Shown here: piece by piece, positions 25,192 to 36,189 of the stretch
Layout: every line of letters begins with the position of its first letter
Position numbering within the stretch: the first letter of the stretch is position 1
NCBI RefSeq assembly: GCF_004362745.1
Contig: NZ_SNXY01000007.1
Location: forward strand, 682,001 to 746,000
Source: Oharaeibacter diazotrophicus
Lineage (GTDB): Bacteria; Pseudomonadota; Alphaproteobacteria; Rhizobiales; Pleomorphomonadaceae
Length of the DNA: 64,000 nt
Direction: 5' to 3'
Translations under genes and position numbers: made by a program
The notes under the pieces: generated by a model
What the model was told of the DNA's origin: nothing
The model's input: the letters and a program-made list of their open reading frames with translations, nothing else
Database searches by the model: none

Positions 25192-26919
25192 ATGCCGAAC
25201 GCTCCCTCCCTGCCGACCGCGAGCAAACTGCGGGCGCTGCTGCCCTGGCGCCGCCGCGCCGTGCGCCGCGAGAAGCCGTCGCCGGGCGACACCACGCGCA
25301 GCCGGCTGATCCTGGCGATGGGCGCCTTCGTGCTGGTCTACGGCACGATCGGGGCACGGCTGGTGCAGTTCGGCCTCGCCGAGCCGGCCGACCCGGCAGT
25401 GCTCGGCAACGCCCAGGCCGCGATCGCGGCGGCGCGGCCGGACATCGTCGACCGCAACGGCGAGATCCTCGCCACCGACATCAAGACCGCCTCGCTCTAC
25501 GCCGAGCCGCGCCGCATCGTCGACCCCGACGAGGCGACCGAACTGCTCGGCACCGTGTTCCCCGAACTCGGCACCGATGCGACGCGCCAGAAGCTGGCCT
25601 CGCGCCAGGGCTTCGTCTGGCTGAAGCGCGAGATCACGCCGCAGCAGCAGGAGGCGGTGCACAAGCTCGGCCTGCCGGGCATCGGCTTCCTGTCGGAGAG
25701 CAAGCGCTTCTATCCCTCGGGCCGGTCGGTCGGCTACGTGGTCGGCCACGTCAACATCGACAACCAGGGCATCGCCGGGATCGAGAAGTACATCGACGAC
25801 CAGTGGCTCGGCGACCTGCACAAGCTCGGCTTCGCGATGACGCCGAACCTCGAGCCGATCAAGCTGACGCTCGACCTGCGCGTCCAGCACGTGCTGCACG
25901 ACGAACTGTCGTCGGCGATGGAGCGCTACACCGCGATCGGCGCCGCCGGCGTGGTGATGAACGTCAAGACCGGCGAGGTGGTGGCGATGGCCTCCATGCC
26001 GGACTACGACCCGAACAACCCCGTCGAGGCGCTCGACCCGAACAAGATGAACCGGGCCTCGGCCGCCGTGTTCGAGATGGGCTCGACCTTCAAGCTGTTC
26101 GCCACCGCGATGGCGCTCGATTCGGGCAAGGTCAGGCTGACCGACAGCTTCGACGCCTCGGCGCCGCTCCGGATCGGCGGCTTCACCATCCACGACTTCC
26201 ATGGCAAGCACCGCGTGCTGACGGTGCCCGAGGTGTTCATCTATTCCTCCAACGTCGGCACCGGCAAGGAGGCGCTCCGGGTCGGGCAGGCCGGCCAGCA
26301 GGAGTTCCTGCGCCGCATCGGCCTGATGGACAAGGTGCCGACGGAACTGCCGGAGATCGCCCGCCCGATCCTGCCGAAGCGCTGGTCGGACCTCGTCACC
26401 GTGACCGTCTCGTTCGGCCACGGCATCTCGGTGTCGCCGCTCGCCACCGCGATGTCGGCCTCGGCGGTGATGAACGGCGGCCTCCTGATCCCGCCGACCT
26501 TCTTCCCGCGTTCGGAGGAGAAGGCGCGGCTGATGGCGACGCGCGTCCTCAAGCAGCAGACCTCGGACGAGATGCGCTACCTGATGCGCCTCAACGTGCT
26601 GAAGGGCTCGGGCACGCGCGCCAACATCCCGGGCTACCGGGTCGGCGGCAAGACCGGCACGGCCGAGAAGGTCGTCAACGGCCGCTATTCCGCCAACAAG
26701 CGCTTCAACGCCTTCCTCGCCAGCTTCCCGATCGACGACCCGCAGTACCTGGTGCTGGTGGTGCTCGACGAGCCGAATCCGGAGAAGCCCGGCGTCGGCG
26801 CGACCGCCGGCCTGAACGCCGCGCCGACCGCGTCCAACGTCATCAGCCGCATCGCCCCGATGCTCGGCGTCATGCCGCGCTTCGACGACGCCGACCGGCC
26901 GTTGATGGTCTCGTTCTGA
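25192..26919 (+). CDS. ftsI: Peptidoglycan D,D-transpeptidase FtsI (PBP3)
   Basis: Septal transpeptidase, anchored by one N-terminal helix (about 42-62) with the catalytic domain in the periplasm. 575 residues. Dimerisation domain about 80-230, transpeptidase domain about 240-560 with SxxK at Ser298-Lys301 (GSTFK), SxN at Ser352-Asn354 (YSSNVGT) and KTG at 487-489 (GGKTGTAEK). A basic cytoplasmic N-terminus ([10 protein letters not shown]) precedes the anchor. AGGAGG lies just before ATG 25192. A 152-base gap without visible structure separates it from the murE-murF gene. Confidence 0.96.
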   Translation: MPNAPSLPTASKLRALLPWRRRAVRREKPSPGDTTRSRLILAMGAFVLVYGTIGARLVQFGLAEPADPAVLGNAQAAIAAARPDIVDRNGEILATDIKTASLYAEPRRIVDPDEATELLGTVFPELGTDATRQKLASRQGFVWLKREITPQQQEAVHKLGLPGIGFLSESKRFYPSGRSVGYVVGHVNIDNQGIAGIEKYIDDQWLGDLHKLGFAMTPNLEPIKLTLDLRVQHVLHDELSSAMERYTAIGAAGVVMNVKTGEVVAMASMPDYDPNNPVEALDPNKMNRASAAVFEMGSTFKLFATAMALDSGKVRLTDSFDASAPLRIGGFTIHDFHGKHRVLTVPEVFIYSSNVGTGKEALRVGQAGQQEFLRRIGLMDKVPTELPEIARPILPKRWSDLVTVTVSFGHGISVSPLATAMSASAVMNGGLLIPPTFFPRSEEKARLMATRVLKQQTSDEMRYLMRLNVLKGSGTRANIPGYRVGGKTGTAEKVVNGRYSANKRFNAFLASFPIDDPQYLVLVVLDEPNPEKPGVGATAGLNAAPTASNVISRIAPMLGVMPRFDDADRPLMVSF

Positions 26920-27071
26920 CGCCGCCGGTCCTCCGGGGCCGGCGGACGTCGTCGTCTCGTTTCGTTGCGTGGGCTCGGGCGTCGCCGACGTCCTCATTTC
27001 GATCACGAAGGCCGGGCAGCGTGCCGGCCGCTCCGGACAGGGAGCCGTCAAACCGCTCCGAGGGACCACCG

Positions 27072-29945
27072 ATGAAACTTGCGGAACTCGCCCCCGACAT
27101 CCTCACGCCCGACCCGGCGCTCCGGCGCATGGTGATCACCGGCGTGACCGCGGACAGCCGCGAGGTCCGGCCGGGCACGCTGTTCGCGGCGCTGCCGGGC
27201 ACCAAGGTCCAGGGCTCCGCCTACATCCCGCAGGCGGTCGAGCGCGGCGCGGCGGTGATCCTGACCGGCTCGAACGACGACGTGCCGCTGGAACTGCCGG
27301 TGCCGGTGCTGCGCGATCCCGACCCGATGCGCCGCTTTTCCCGCTTGGTCGCGCGCTTCTACGCGCCGCAGCCGAAGACGGTGGTGGCGGTGACCGGCAC
27401 CAACGGCAAGACCTCGGTCGCCGCCTTCGTCCGCCAGATCTGGGAGAAGACCGGCAAGGCCGCCGCCTCGATCGGCACCATCGGCGTCGTCGCCAAGGGC
27501 GAGACCCGCTACGGCAACATGACGACGCCCGACCCGGTGACGCTGCACCGGACGCTGCGGGACCTCAGGGCCGAGGGCATCGACCACGTCGCGATGGAGG
27601 CGTCTTCGCACGGGCTGATCCAGCGCCGGCTCGACGGCCTGACCATCTGCGCCGGCGCCTTCACCAACCTCTCGCGCGACCACCTCGACTACCACGGCTC
27701 CATGGACGGCTACATGGCCGCCAAGATGCGCCTGTTCGACACGGTGCTGGAGCCGGGCGCGGGCGCCGTGGTCAACCTCGACGACCGTTACGGCGAGGCC
27801 TTCGCCGCGGCGGCCCGGATCTCCGGCCTCGATCTGATGACGGTCGGCGCGCAGGGGGCGGCGATCCGCATCCTCGACGTCGCCCGCGACGGCTTCGCGC
27901 AGGTGGTGACGGTCGACGTCGGCGCGGGACCGCGCACCGTGCGGGTGCCGCTGGTCGGCGCCTTCCAGGTCTCGAACGCGCTGGTCGCCGCCGGCCTCGC
28001 CGCCGCCGGCGGGGCGGTGACGCTGGCCGAGGCGCTCGACGCGGTGTCCTCGATCGAGGGCGCCCAGGGCCGGCTCGAGCTCGTCGCCCACGCGCCGTCC
28101 GGCGCGCCGATCTTCGTCGACTTCGCCCACACCCCGGCTGCGCTCGAAGTCGCGCTCTCGACGCTCCGGCCCTATGTCGAGGGCAAGCTGGTGGTCGCCT
28201 TCGGCGCCGGGGGCGACCGCGACCGCGGCAAGCGCCCGCAGATGGGCGAGGTGGCCGAGCGGCTCGCCGACGTTGCCATCGTCACCGACGACAACCCGCG
28301 CTCGGAGGATCCGGCCGAGATCCGCGCCGCCATCCTCGCCGCCGCGCCGTCGGCGATCGAGATCGGCGACCGCGCCGAGGCGATCCGGCGCGGCATCGCG
28401 CTGCTCGGCGACGGCGACGTGTTCCTGGTCGCCGGCAAGGGCCACGAGACCGGCCAGATCGTCGGCGACACCGTGCTGCCGTTCTCCGACCAGGAGACGG
28501 TGCGCCATTCCCTGCCCGAGGGCGTGGCCGACGACCGCGTGCTGTGGCCGGGCCGCTCCTTCCTCGCCGGCGTCGGTGGCACCGCGATCGGCGCGCTGCC
28601 GGCGGCGATCACCGGTATCTCGATCGACAGCCGCTCGGTCGAGCCGGGCGACGCCTTCTTCGCCATCACCGGCGACCGGCTCGACGGCCACGCCTTCGTC
28701 GCCGACGCGCTGCGGCGCGGCGCGGCGGTCGGCGTGATCGCCGCGGACCGACGCGGCGAGGTCGAGACCGACGGCGCGCTGGTGGCGGTCGACGACGTGC
28801 TCGCGGGCCTGCGCCGCCTCGCCGCCTACGCCCGGCTGCGGACGAAGGCCAAGGTGGTCGCGGTGACCGGGTCTGTCGGCAAGACCTCGACCAAGGAGGC
28901 GCTGCGCGCCGCCCTGTCGGGCTCGGGCGCGGTCCACGCCTCGGTCGCCTCGTTCAACAACCACTGGGGCGTGCCGCTGACGCTCGCCCGGATGCCGAAG
29001 AACGTCGCCTACGGCGTGTTCGAGATCGGCATGAACCACGCCGGCGAGATCACCCCGCTGACCCAGCTGGTGCGCCCGCACGTGGCGATCGTGACCAACG
29101 TCGCGGCCGTGCACCTCGAGCACTTCCCCGACGAGGCCGGGATCGCGCGCGCCAAGGCGGAGATCTTCACCGGGCTCGAGCCCGGCGGCACCGCGATCGT
29201 CAACGGCGACAACCGCTGGGCCGGCCTGCTCGCCGACGCCGCCCGCGAGCAGGGCGCCACCGTGATCCGCTTCGGCGAAGTGGCGGACGCCGACGCGAGG
29301 CTGATCAAGTTCGCCCTGCACGAGGAGTGCTCGGCGGTGACCGCCGACATCCTCGGCGAGACGGTGAGCTACAAGATCGGCGCGCCGGGCCGGCATCTGG
29401 TCGACAACTCGCTGGCGGTGCTGGCCGCCGTCAAGCTGGTCGGCGCGGACTTGAGCCGCGCGATGATGGCGCTGCAGCGGCTGGAGCCGCCGAAGGGCCG
29501 CGGCAAGCGCCACACCCTCAGGATCGGCGGCGGCGCCGCGACGCTGATCGACGAGAGCTACAACGCCAACCCGACCTCGATGCGGGCGGCGATCGCGCTC
29601 CTGAAGCAGGCGCGCGCCGAGGGCGGCCGCCGCATCGCGGTTCTCGGCGACATGCTGGAACTCGGACCGGAGTCGCCGGCCCTCCACGCCGGCCTGCTCG
29701 GTCCGCTCACCGATGCCGGCGTCGATCGCGTGTATTGCGCGGGTCAGCAGATGCGCGAACTCTGGAAACTCTTGCCCCGCCCGATGCGGGGATCGTATGC
29801 GGAGACGTCGGCGGGCCTCGAATCACTGGTCGACGACGTTCGCGCCGGCGACGTGATCATGGTCAAGGGCTCGCTCGGCAGCCGCATGGGTCCGCTGGTC
29901 GAGGCCCTGATCAAGCGTCACGGCGAACCGTCGAGCGGTCGCTGA
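27072..29945 (+). CDS. murE-murF: Bifunctional MurE-MurF ligase fusion
   Basis: One uninterrupted 957-residue frame carrying two successive Mur ligases. MurE (about 1-488) adds meso-diaminopimelate to UDP-MurNAc-L-Ala-D-Glu: P-loop GTNGKT (109-114), then [12 protein letters not shown], the Lys region [10 protein letters not shown], and DNPR (407-410), the diaminopimelate-selecting motif. MurF (about 490-957) adds D-Ala-D-Ala: N-terminal [21 protein letters not shown]-loop GSVGKT (600-605), [14 protein letters not shown], then [12 protein letters not shown]. There is essentially no linker: MurE ends near [11 protein letters not shown] and MurF begins at VLWPG (Val490). Both active sites look complete. 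These genes are usually separate neighbours. GGACCACCG precedes ATG 27072; mraY follows after 35 bases. Confidence 0.95.
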   Translation: MKLAELAPDILTPDPALRRMVITGVTADSREVRPGTLFAALPGTKVQGSAYIPQAVERGAAVILTGSNDDVPLELPVPVLRDPDPMRRFSRLVARFYAPQPKTVVAVTGTNGKTSVAAFVRQIWEKTGKAAASIGTIGVVAKGETRYGNMTTPDPVTLHRTLRDLRAEGIDHVAMEASSHGLIQRRLDGLTICAGAFTNLSRDHLDYHGSMDGYMAAKMRLFDTVLEPGAGAVVNLDDRYGEAFAAAARISGLDLMTVGAQGAAIRILDVARDGFAQVVTVDVGAGPRTVRVPLVGAFQVSNALVAAGLAAAGGAVTLAEALDAVSSIEGAQGRLELVAHAPSGAPIFVDFAHTPAALEVALSTLRPYVEGKLVVAFGAGGDRDRGKRPQMGEVAERLADVAIVTDDNPRSEDPAEIRAAILAAAPSAIEIGDRAEAIRRGIALLGDGDVFLVAGKGHETGQIVGDTVLPFSDQETVRHSLPEGVADDRVLWPGRSFLAGVGGTAIGALPAAITGISIDSRSVEPGDAFFAITGDRLDGHAFVADALRRGAAVGVIAADRRGEVETDGALVAVDDVLAGLRRLAAYARLRTKAKVVAVTGSVGKTSTKEALRAALSGSGAVHASVASFNNHWGVPLTLARMPKNVAYGVFEIGMNHAGEITPLTQLVRPHVAIVTNVAAVHLEHFPDEAGIARAKAEIFTGLEPGGTAIVNGDNRWAGLLADAAREQGATVIRFGEVADADARLIKFALHEECSAVTADILGETVSYKIGAPGRHLVDNSLAVLAAVKLVGADLSRAMMALQRLEPPKGRGKRHTLRIGGGAATLIDESYNANPTSMRAAIALLKQARAEGGRRIAVLGDMLELGPESPALHAGLLGPLTDAGVDRVYCAGQQMRELWKLLPRPMRGSYAETSAGLESLVDDVRAGDVIMVKGSLGSRMGPLVEALIKRHGEPSSGR

Positions 29946-29980
29946 AGCCTGCCCACGAACGCCGCGGAGAACGACGAAAG

Positions 29981-31063
29981 ATGCTGGTCTATCTGGCCGA
30001 ACTGGCAGGTCAGGTCTCGGTCCTGAACGTGTTCCGGTACATCACCTTCCGGACCGGAGCCGCGGTGATGACCGCGCTGCTGTTCGTCTTCCTGTTCGGC
30101 CCCGGCATCATCGCCTCCCTGCGCGTGCGCCAGGGCAAGGGCCAGCCGATCCGCGCCGACGGCCCGCAGAGCCACCTCACCAAGAAGGGCACGCCCACCA
30201 TGGGCGGCCTGATGATCCTGTCGGGCTTCCTGGTCTCGACCCTGCTCTGGGCCGACCTTCGGAACCCCTACGTCTGGACCGTTATCGTCGTCACCTTCGC
30301 CTTCGGGTCGATCGGCTTCTACGACGACTACCTCAAGGTCACCAAGCAGTCGCACAAGGGCTTCTCGGGCAAGGCCCGGCTCGGCCTCGAGGCGCTGATC
30401 GCCGGCCTCGCGTGCCTGGTGATCGCCGAGGCGGGCCAGCCGCATTTCGCGACCTCGCTGGCCTTCCCGTTCTTCAAGGACGTGCTGCTCGACCTCGGCT
30501 GGTTCTTCATCCCGTTCGGCGCCTTCGTGGTGGTGGCGGCCGGCAACGCCGTGAACCTCACCGACGGCCTCGACGGCCTCGCCATCGTGCCGGTGATGAT
30601 CGCCTGCGCCTCGTTCGGCCTGATCGCCTACGTCGCCGGCAACGCGGTTTTCGCCTCCTACCTGCAGATCCACTTCGTCGCCGGCACCGGCGAGCTGGCG
30701 GTGATCTGCGGCGCCGTGCTCGGCGCCGGCCTCGGCTTCCTGTGGTTCAACGCCCCGCCGGCGGCGATCTTCATGGGCGACACCGGCTCGCTGGCACTCG
30801 GCGGCCTGATCGGCACCATCGCCGTCGCCACCAAGCACGAGATCGTGCTGGCGATCATCGGCGGCCTGTTCGTGCTGGAGGCGCTGTCGGTGATCATCCA
30901 GGTCGGCTCCTTCAAGATGACCGGCAAGCGCGTCTTCAAGATGGCGCCGATCCACCACCACTTCGAGCATCTCGGCTGGACCGAGGCGCAGGTGGTGATC
31001 CGGTTCTGGATCGTCTCGGTGGTGCTGGCGCTGATCGGTCTCGCCACCCTGAAGCTGCGTTGA
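29981..31063 (+). CDS. mraY: Phospho-N-acetylmuramoyl-pentapeptide-transferase MraY
   Basis: Ten-helix inner-membrane enzyme making lipid I from UDP-MurNAc-pentapeptide and undecaprenyl phosphate. 360 residues. Hallmarks are [13 protein letters not shown], the catalytic aspartates in [38 protein letters not shown], and the C-terminal HHHFEHLGW loop. The ATG follows AGAACGACGAAAG. It lies between murE-murF and murD as usual for the cluster. Confidence 0.97.
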   Translation: MLVYLAELAGQVSVLNVFRYITFRTGAAVMTALLFVFLFGPGIIASLRVRQGKGQPIRADGPQSHLTKKGTPTMGGLMILSGFLVSTLLWADLRNPYVWTVIVVTFAFGSIGFYDDYLKVTKQSHKGFSGKARLGLEALIAGLACLVIAEAGQPHFATSLAFPFFKDVLLDLGWFFIPFGAFVVVAAGNAVNLTDGLDGLAIVPVMIACASFGLIAYVAGNAVFASYLQIHFVAGTGELAVICGAVLGAGLGFLWFNAPPAAIFMGDTGSLALGGLIGTIAVATKHEIVLAIIGGLFVLEALSVIIQVGSFKMTGKRVFKMAPIHHHFEHLGWTEAQVVIRFWIVSVVLALIGLATLKLR

Positions 31064-31077
31064 GGAAGGATCGCCCG

Positions 31078-32466
31078 TTGATTCCGATCACCACGTACAA
31101 CGGCCGGCGCGTGGCGGTGTTCGGCCTCGGCGGCTCGGGCCTCGCCACCGCGGAGGCGCTCGCCGCCGGCGGCGCCGAGGTCGTGGCCTACGACGACGGC
31201 GAGGCGGCCCGCGAGGCCGCGGCCGTGCGCGGGCTGACGGTCGCCGACTGGCGCGAGTCGGAGTTCTCGGCCTTCGCCGCGCTGGTGCTGGCGCCGGGCG
31301 TGCCGCTGACCCATCCCGAGCCGCACTGGTCGGTCAAGCTCGCCCGCGAGGCCGGCGTCGAGGTGATCGGCGACGTCGAGCTGTTCGCGCGCGAGCGGCG
31401 GGCGGTCAGCCCGGCCTCGCCCTTCGTGGCGATCACCGGCACCAACGGCAAGTCGACCACCACGGCGTTGATCGCGCACATCCTGCGCGCCGCCGGCCGC
31501 GACGTCGAGATCGGCGGCAACTTCGGGCCGGCGGTGCTGGGCCTCCGCGAACTGGCGCCGGAGCGGACCTACGTCGTCGAGTGCTCCTCGTTCCAGCTCG
31601 ACCTCGCCCCGACGATCGACCCGACGGTCGGCATCCACCTCAACCTCTCCGAGGACCACCTCGACCGCCACGGCTCGATCGAGGCCTACGCCGCCGCCAA
31701 GGAGCGCCTCGTCGCCGGCGCCCGCGTCGCGGTGGTCGGCATCGACGATCCCTGGTCGCTCGCGATGGCCGAGCGGCGCGAGGCGGCGGGGGGCGAGACG
31801 CTTCGGATCTCCACCATGGGCGCGGTCAAGACCGGCGTCTGGGCGGTCGGCGGCCGGGTGATCGAGCCGCGCGGCCTCGCCCAGACGGTGGTCGCCGACA
31901 TGCACACCCATCCGGTGCTGAAGGGCGTCCACAACGCCCAGAACGCCGCCGCCGCGGTCGCCGCGGTGCGCGCGCTCGGCCTCGGCCTCGACGAGGTCCG
32001 CTCCGGGCTGATGAGCTTCCCGGGCCTCGCCCACCGAATGGAGCCGATCGGCCGGGCCGGCCGGATCGTCGTCGTCAACGACAGCAAGGCCACCAACGCC
32101 GACGCCGCGGCGCGGGCGCTGGCGAGCTTCGAGCGGATCTGGTGGATCGCCGGCGGCAAGCCGAAGACCGGCGGCATCGACTCGCTGGCGCCGTATTTCC
32201 CGCGGATCCGCAAGGCCTACCTGATCGGCGTCGCCGCCGAGGCCTTCGCCGCGACGCTGGCGGCCGCGGGCGTGCCGCACGCGATCGTCGGAACGATGGA
32301 CGCGGCGGTCGCCGCCGCGGTCGCCGACGCGGTCGCCGACGGCGGCGAGGGCACGGTGCTGTTGTCGCCGGCCTGCGCGTCCTTCGACCAGTACCGGAAC
32401 TTCGAGGTCCGCGGCGAGCACTTCCGCTCGCTGGTCGCCGCCGATCCGGCGGTCGGTCCGTTCTGA
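31078..32466 (+). CDS. murD: UDP-N-acetylmuramoyl-L-alanine--D-glutamate ligase MurD
   Basis: Cytoplasmic ligase adding D-Glu to UDP-MurNAc-L-Ala. 462 residues: N-terminal Rossmann-like domain (VAVFGLGGSGLATAEAL), central ATPase domain with GTNGKST (from 121) and NLSEDHLDRHGS, then the C-terminal ligase domain with VVNDSKATNADAAARAL. The TTG start is chosen because GAGGAAGGA lies 8 bases upstream and no ATG in frame fits the family start. It follows mraY by 14 bases. Confidence 0.95.
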   Translation: MIPITTYNGRRVAVFGLGGSGLATAEALAAGGAEVVAYDDGEAAREAAAVRGLTVADWRESEFSAFAALVLAPGVPLTHPEPHWSVKLAREAGVEVIGDVELFARERRAVSPASPFVAITGTNGKSTTTALIAHILRAAGRDVEIGGNFGPAVLGLRELAPERTYVVECSSFQLDLAPTIDPTVGIHLNLSEDHLDRHGSIEAYAAAKERLVAGARVAVVGIDDPWSLAMAERREAAGGETLRISTMGAVKTGVWAVGGRVIEPRGLAQTVVADMHTHPVLKGVHNAQNAAAAVAAVRALGLGLDEVRSGLMSFPGLAHRMEPIGRAGRIVVVNDSKATNADAAARALASFERIWWIAGGKPKTGGIDSLAPYFPRIRKAYLIGVAAEAFAATLAAAGVPHAIVGTMDAAVAAAVADAVADGGEGTVLLSPACASFDQYRNFEVRGEHFRSLVAADPAVGPF

Positions 32467-32478
32467 GGAGAGCGTGCG

Positions 32479-33636
32479 ATGGTCTCCCGTGCCGAACGAA
32501 GCCGTGTCGCCGACTGGTGGTTCACCGTCGACAAGCTGCTGCTGACCGCCTTCCTGGCGCTGATCTTCGGCGGCATCGTGCTGTCGCTGGCCGCCTCGCC
32601 GGCGGTCGCCGAGCGCATCGGCATCCAGGACAGCTACTACTTCGTCAAGCGGCAGGCCTTCTTCGCCGTGCCCGGCATCGTCGCGATGATCGGGGTGTCG
32701 TTCATGGACGCCCGCCAGATCCGCCGCTTCGCCATGATCGGCTTCGGCATCTGCGTGGTGCTCTTGGTGGCGACGCTGTTCATCGGCCCGGAGATCAAGG
32801 GCTCGCGGCGCTGGCTCGACCTCAAGGTGATCTCGATCCAGCCGTCCGAGTTCATGAAGCCGATGTTCGCCGTGGTGATCGGCTTCCTGCTCGCCGAGGC
32901 GCAGAAGCGGCCGGACGTGCCGGGGCGGGTGTTCTCCTTCATGGTGCTCGGCATCGTGGTGGCGCTGCTGGTGGCGCAGCCGGACTTCGGCCAGACCATG
33001 CTGACCTGTCTCGCCTGGGCCGGCCTCCTGTTCCTCGCGGGCATGTCGTGGTTCTGGATCTTCGGTCTCGCGGGGGCCGGCGTCGGCGGCATCCTGGCGG
33101 CCTATTCGCTGGTGCCGCACGTCAGGAGCCGCATCGACCGCTTCCTCAACCCGGAGCAGGGCGACACCTATCAGGTCTCGACCGCGCAGGAGGCCTTCGT
33201 CAACGGCGGCTGGTTCGGCACGGGCCCCGGCGAGGGCACCTTCAAGCGCATCCTGCCCGACAGCCACACCGACTTCGTGTTCGCCGTGCTCGGCGAGGAA
33301 TTCGGCCTCGTGCTCTGCATGGCGCTCGCCGGCCTGTTCGCCTTCACGGTGCTGAGGGCCTTCTCCCACGCGGTCCGCGAGAGCGATGCCTACGTGCGGC
33401 TCTCGACCGCCGGCCTCGCCATCCTGTTCGGCCTGCAGTCCTGCATCAACATGGCGGTGAACCTGCACCTGATGCCGGCCAAGGGCATGACGCTGCCGTT
33501 CATCTCCTACGGCGGTTCGTCGCTGATCGCGGTGGCGATGTCGATGGGCATGCTGCTGGCGCTGACCCGGCGCCGGCCCGAGCAGACCCGCTACGTCGCG
33601 CCGATCCGCTACCACGCCCTCGGCACGCAGGCCTGA
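32479..33636 (+). CDS. ftsW: Lipid II polymerase FtsW (SEDS family)
   Basis: Septal peptidoglycan glycosyltransferase, partner of FtsI. 385 residues with about ten transmembrane helices. SEDS hallmarks include GSRRWLDL, IQPSEFMKP, AQPDFGQTML, the large periplasmic loop with QVSTAQEAFVNGGWFGTGPG and LPDSHTDFVFAVLGEEFG, and the C-terminal MTLPFISYGGSS. ATG 32479 follows GAGGAGAGCG. Seven bases separate it from murG. Confidence 0.96.
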   Translation: MVSRAERSRVADWWFTVDKLLLTAFLALIFGGIVLSLAASPAVAERIGIQDSYYFVKRQAFFAVPGIVAMIGVSFMDARQIRRFAMIGFGICVVLLVATLFIGPEIKGSRRWLDLKVISIQPSEFMKPMFAVVIGFLLAEAQKRPDVPGRVFSFMVLGIVVALLVAQPDFGQTMLTCLAWAGLLFLAGMSWFWIFGLAGAGVGGILAAYSLVPHVRSRIDRFLNPEQGDTYQVSTAQEAFVNGGWFGTGPGEGTFKRILPDSHTDFVFAVLGEEFGLVLCMALAGLFAFTVLRAFSHAVRESDAYVRLSTAGLAILFGLQSCINMAVNLHLMPAKGMTLPFISYGGSSLIAVAMSMGMLLALTRRRPEQTRYVAPIRYHALGTQA

Positions 33637-33643
33637 TCCGGCG

Positions 33644-34768
33644 ATGGGCTCGACCTTCCTGATCGCCGCCGGCGGCACCGGCGGCCACCTGTTCCCGGCC
33701 GAGGCGCTCGCGCACGAACTCGGCCGCCGCGGCCACGTGGTGCACCTCGCCACCGACCACCGCGCCACCGACTACGGCCGCGACTTCCCGGCCGCGGCCG
33801 TGCACGTCGTCGCCTCCGCCACCTTCGGCGACCGCTCGCCGCTCGGACTCGCGCGCTCGGCCGTGCGGATCGCCACGGGCCAGTTGCAGTCGCTGGCACT
33901 GGTCGGTCGGCTGAAGCCGGCGGCCGCGATCGGCTTCGGCGGCTATCCGACCCTGCCGCCGCTGCTGGCGGCGTCGCTGCGCGGCGTGCCGACCGTCGTG
34001 CACGAGGCCAACGCGGTGATGGGCCGGGCCAACCGCTTCCTCGCCCGCCGCACCACCGCGGTGGCGACGTCCTTCGCGACGACGCGCCTGCTCGACGATC
34101 CCGCCAAGGCGGTGACGACCGGCAACCCGGTGCGCCCGCGCGTGGTCGCGGCCGCCTCCCCCTACGACGTGCCGGCCGCGGCCGGGCCGTTCCGCCTCGT
34201 CGTGTTCGGCGGCAGCCAGGGCGCGCGGGTGTTCTCCGAACTGGTTCCGCCGGCGCTGGCGCTGCTCGCGCCCGACCTCGGCGCCCGGCTCCGGCTGGTG
34301 CAGCAGGTCCGGCCGGAGGACATGGCGCGGGTGCGCGCGGGCTATTCCGAGCTCGGCATCGAAGCCGAACTGCTGTCCTTCTTCCCCGACCTGCCCGAGC
34401 GCATCGCCGGCGCCCATCTGGTGGTGTGCCGCTCCGGGGCGTCGTCGGTGTCGGAACTCGCCGTCATCGGCCGGCCCTCGATCCTGGTGCCGCTGCCGCA
34501 CGCGCTCGACGCCGACCAGAAATCCAACGCGCTCGAGCTGGAGCGCGCCGGCGGCGCGCTGATGGCCGAGCAGGCGAGCCTGACGCCCGACGTGCTCGCC
34601 GGCCACCTCTCCACCCTGATGAACGACCCCGGCCGGCTCGCCGCCATGGCCACCGCCGCGCGCGGCGAGGGACGGCCCGACGCGGTGCAGCGTCTCGCCG
34701 ACCTCGTCGAGCACGTCGGCGCCGGCGGCCGCCCCGCCGACTTCGCCCGAGGACGCCCGACCCCATGA
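33644..34768 (+). CDS. murG: Lipid I N-acetylglucosaminyltransferase MurG
   Basis: Peripheral membrane GT28 enzyme transferring GlcNAc from UDP-GlcNAc to lipid I. 374 residues. The N-terminal glycine loop [19 protein letters not shown], the [13 protein letters not shown] motif, the C-terminal [15 protein letters not shown], and the donor-binding [24 protein letters not shown] followed by DQKSNA are all present. The end of the gene overlaps murC as ATGA. Confidence 0.96.
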   Translation: MGSTFLIAAGGTGGHLFPAEALAHELGRRGHVVHLATDHRATDYGRDFPAAAVHVVASATFGDRSPLGLARSAVRIATGQLQSLALVGRLKPAAAIGFGGYPTLPPLLAASLRGVPTVVHEANAVMGRANRFLARRTTAVATSFATTRLLDDPAKAVTTGNPVRPRVVAAASPYDVPAAAGPFRLVVFGGSQGARVFSELVPPALALLAPDLGARLRLVQQVRPEDMARVRAGYSELGIEAELLSFFPDLPERIAGAHLVVCRSGASSVSELAVIGRPSILVPLPHALDADQKSNALELERAGGALMAEQASLTPDVLAGHLSTLMNDPGRLAAMATAARGEGRPDAVQRLADLVEHVGAGGRPADFARGRPTP

Positions 34769-36189
34769 AGATGCCCCACGACATCGGCCCCGTGCATTTC
34801 GTCGGCATCGGCGGCATCGGCATGAGCGGCATCGCCGAGGTGCTGAACAACCTCGGCTACCGCGTCCAGGGTTCGGACGTCGCCGAGGGCTACAACCTCG
34901 AGCGCCTGCGCAAGGCCGGCATCGCCGTCACCGTCGGCCACAAGGCCGAGAATCTCGGCCTCGCCGAGGTGGTGGTGGTGTCCTCGGCGATCAAGCGCGA
35001 CAATCCCGAACTGGTCGCGGCGCGCGAGCGCCACCTCGCCATCGTGCGGCGCGCCGAGATGCTGGCCGAGCTGATGCGCTTCAAGCAGGCGATCGCGATC
35101 GGCGGCACCCACGGCAAGACGACCACGACCTCGATGGTGGCCGCGCTGCTCGACGCCGGCGGGCTCGACCCGACCGTGATCAACGGCGGCATCATCAACG
35201 CCTACGGCACCAACGCCCGCATGGGCGCCGGCGACTGGATGGTGGTGGAGGCCGACGAGAGCGACGGCACCTTCGTCAAGCTGCCGGCCGACGTCGCCAT
35301 CGTCACCAACATCGACCCCGAGCACCTCGACCACTACGGCTCGTTCGACAACGCCCGCGCCGCCTTCAAGCAGTTCGTCGAGAACGTGCCCTTCTACGGC
35401 TTCGCGGTGATGTGCCTCGACCATCCCGAGGTGCAGGCGCTGGTCAGCCGGATCGAGGACCGCCGCATCCTGACCTACGGCGCCAACCCGCAGGCCGACG
35501 TGCGCTTCACCGACCTGCGCTTCGAGAGCGGGGCGTCGCGCTTCTCGGTGGAGATCCGCAACCGCATCACCGGCACCTCGGAGATCATCCAGGCGCTGGA
35601 ACTGCCGATGCCGGGCCGCCACAACGTCTCCAACGCCACCGCCGCGGTGGCGGTGGCGCGCCAGCTCGGCATTCCCGCCGACGCGATCCGGCGCGGCCTC
35701 GCCGCCTTCGGCGGCGTCAAGCGCCGCTTCACCCGCACCGGCGTCTGGAACGGCGTCACCGTCTACGACGACTACGGCCACCACCCGGTCGAGATCATGG
35801 CGGTGCTGAGGGCCGCGCGCGAGAGCGCCACGGGGCGCGTGGTCGCCGTGGTGCAGCCGCACCGCTACAGCCGCCTCGCCAGCCTGTTCGCCGACTTCTG
35901 CAAGTGCTTCAACGACGCCGACACGGTGTTCGTCGCCGACGTCTACGCCGCCGGCGAGCAGCCGATCGAGGGGGCCGACAAGGCCTCGCTGGTCGCCGGC
36001 ACCAAGGCGGCCGGCCACCGCGACGCGCGCGTGCTCGAGGGGCCGGAGACGCTGGCCGCGCAGGTGATCGGCACGGTCGGACCCGGCGACATCGTGGTCT
36101 GCCTCGGCGCCGGCAGCATCACCACCTGGGCCTACGCCCTGCCGAAGCAGCTCTCCGAACTGTCGGTCTCGCGCGGGGGACCGGCATGA
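34765..36189 (+). CDS. murC: UDP-N-acetylmuramate--L-alanine ligase MurC
   Basis: Adds the first peptide residue, L-Ala, to UDP-MurNAc. 474 residues: N-terminal [18 protein letters not shown], ATPase P-loop [10 protein letters not shown] (from 114), [25 protein letters not shown], and the C-terminal [11 protein letters not shown] and [12 protein letters not shown] motifs. ATGA overlaps at both ends (with murG and murB) imply coupled translation. Confidence 0.96.
   Translation: MKMPHDIGPVHFVGIGGIGMSGIAEVLNNLGYRVQGSDVAEGYNLERLRKAGIAVTVGHKAENLGLAEVVVVSSAIKRDNPELVAARERHLAIVRRAEMLAELMRFKQAIAIGGTHGKTTTTSMVAALLDAGGLDPTVINGGIINAYGTNARMGAGDWMVVEADESDGTFVKLPADVAIVTNIDPEHLDHYGSFDNARAAFKQFVENVPFYGFAVMCLDHPEVQALVSRIEDRRILTYGANPQADVRFTDLRFESGASRFSVEIRNRITGTSEIIQALELPMPGRHNVSNATAAVAVARQLGIPADAIRRGLAAFGGVKRRFTRTGVWNGVTVYDDYGHHPVEIMAVLRAARESATGRVVAVVQPHRYSRLASLFADFCKCFNDADTVFVADVYAAGEQPIEGADKASLVAGTKAAGHRDARVLEGPETLAAQVIGTVGPGDIVVCLGAGSITTWAYALPKQLSELSVSRGGPA

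Noticed and set aside
27072-29945. Fusion caused by a sequencing error joining separate murE and murF
   Set aside because: The frame is intact on both sides with no extra or missing base evident. The junction has no leftover start or ribosome-binding site for a separate murF, and MurF begins at once. Re-sequencing could still test it.
30658-33768. 1036-codon minus-strand frame opposite mraY, murD and ftsW
   Set aside because: Antisense shadow; highly charged, no recognisable motif.
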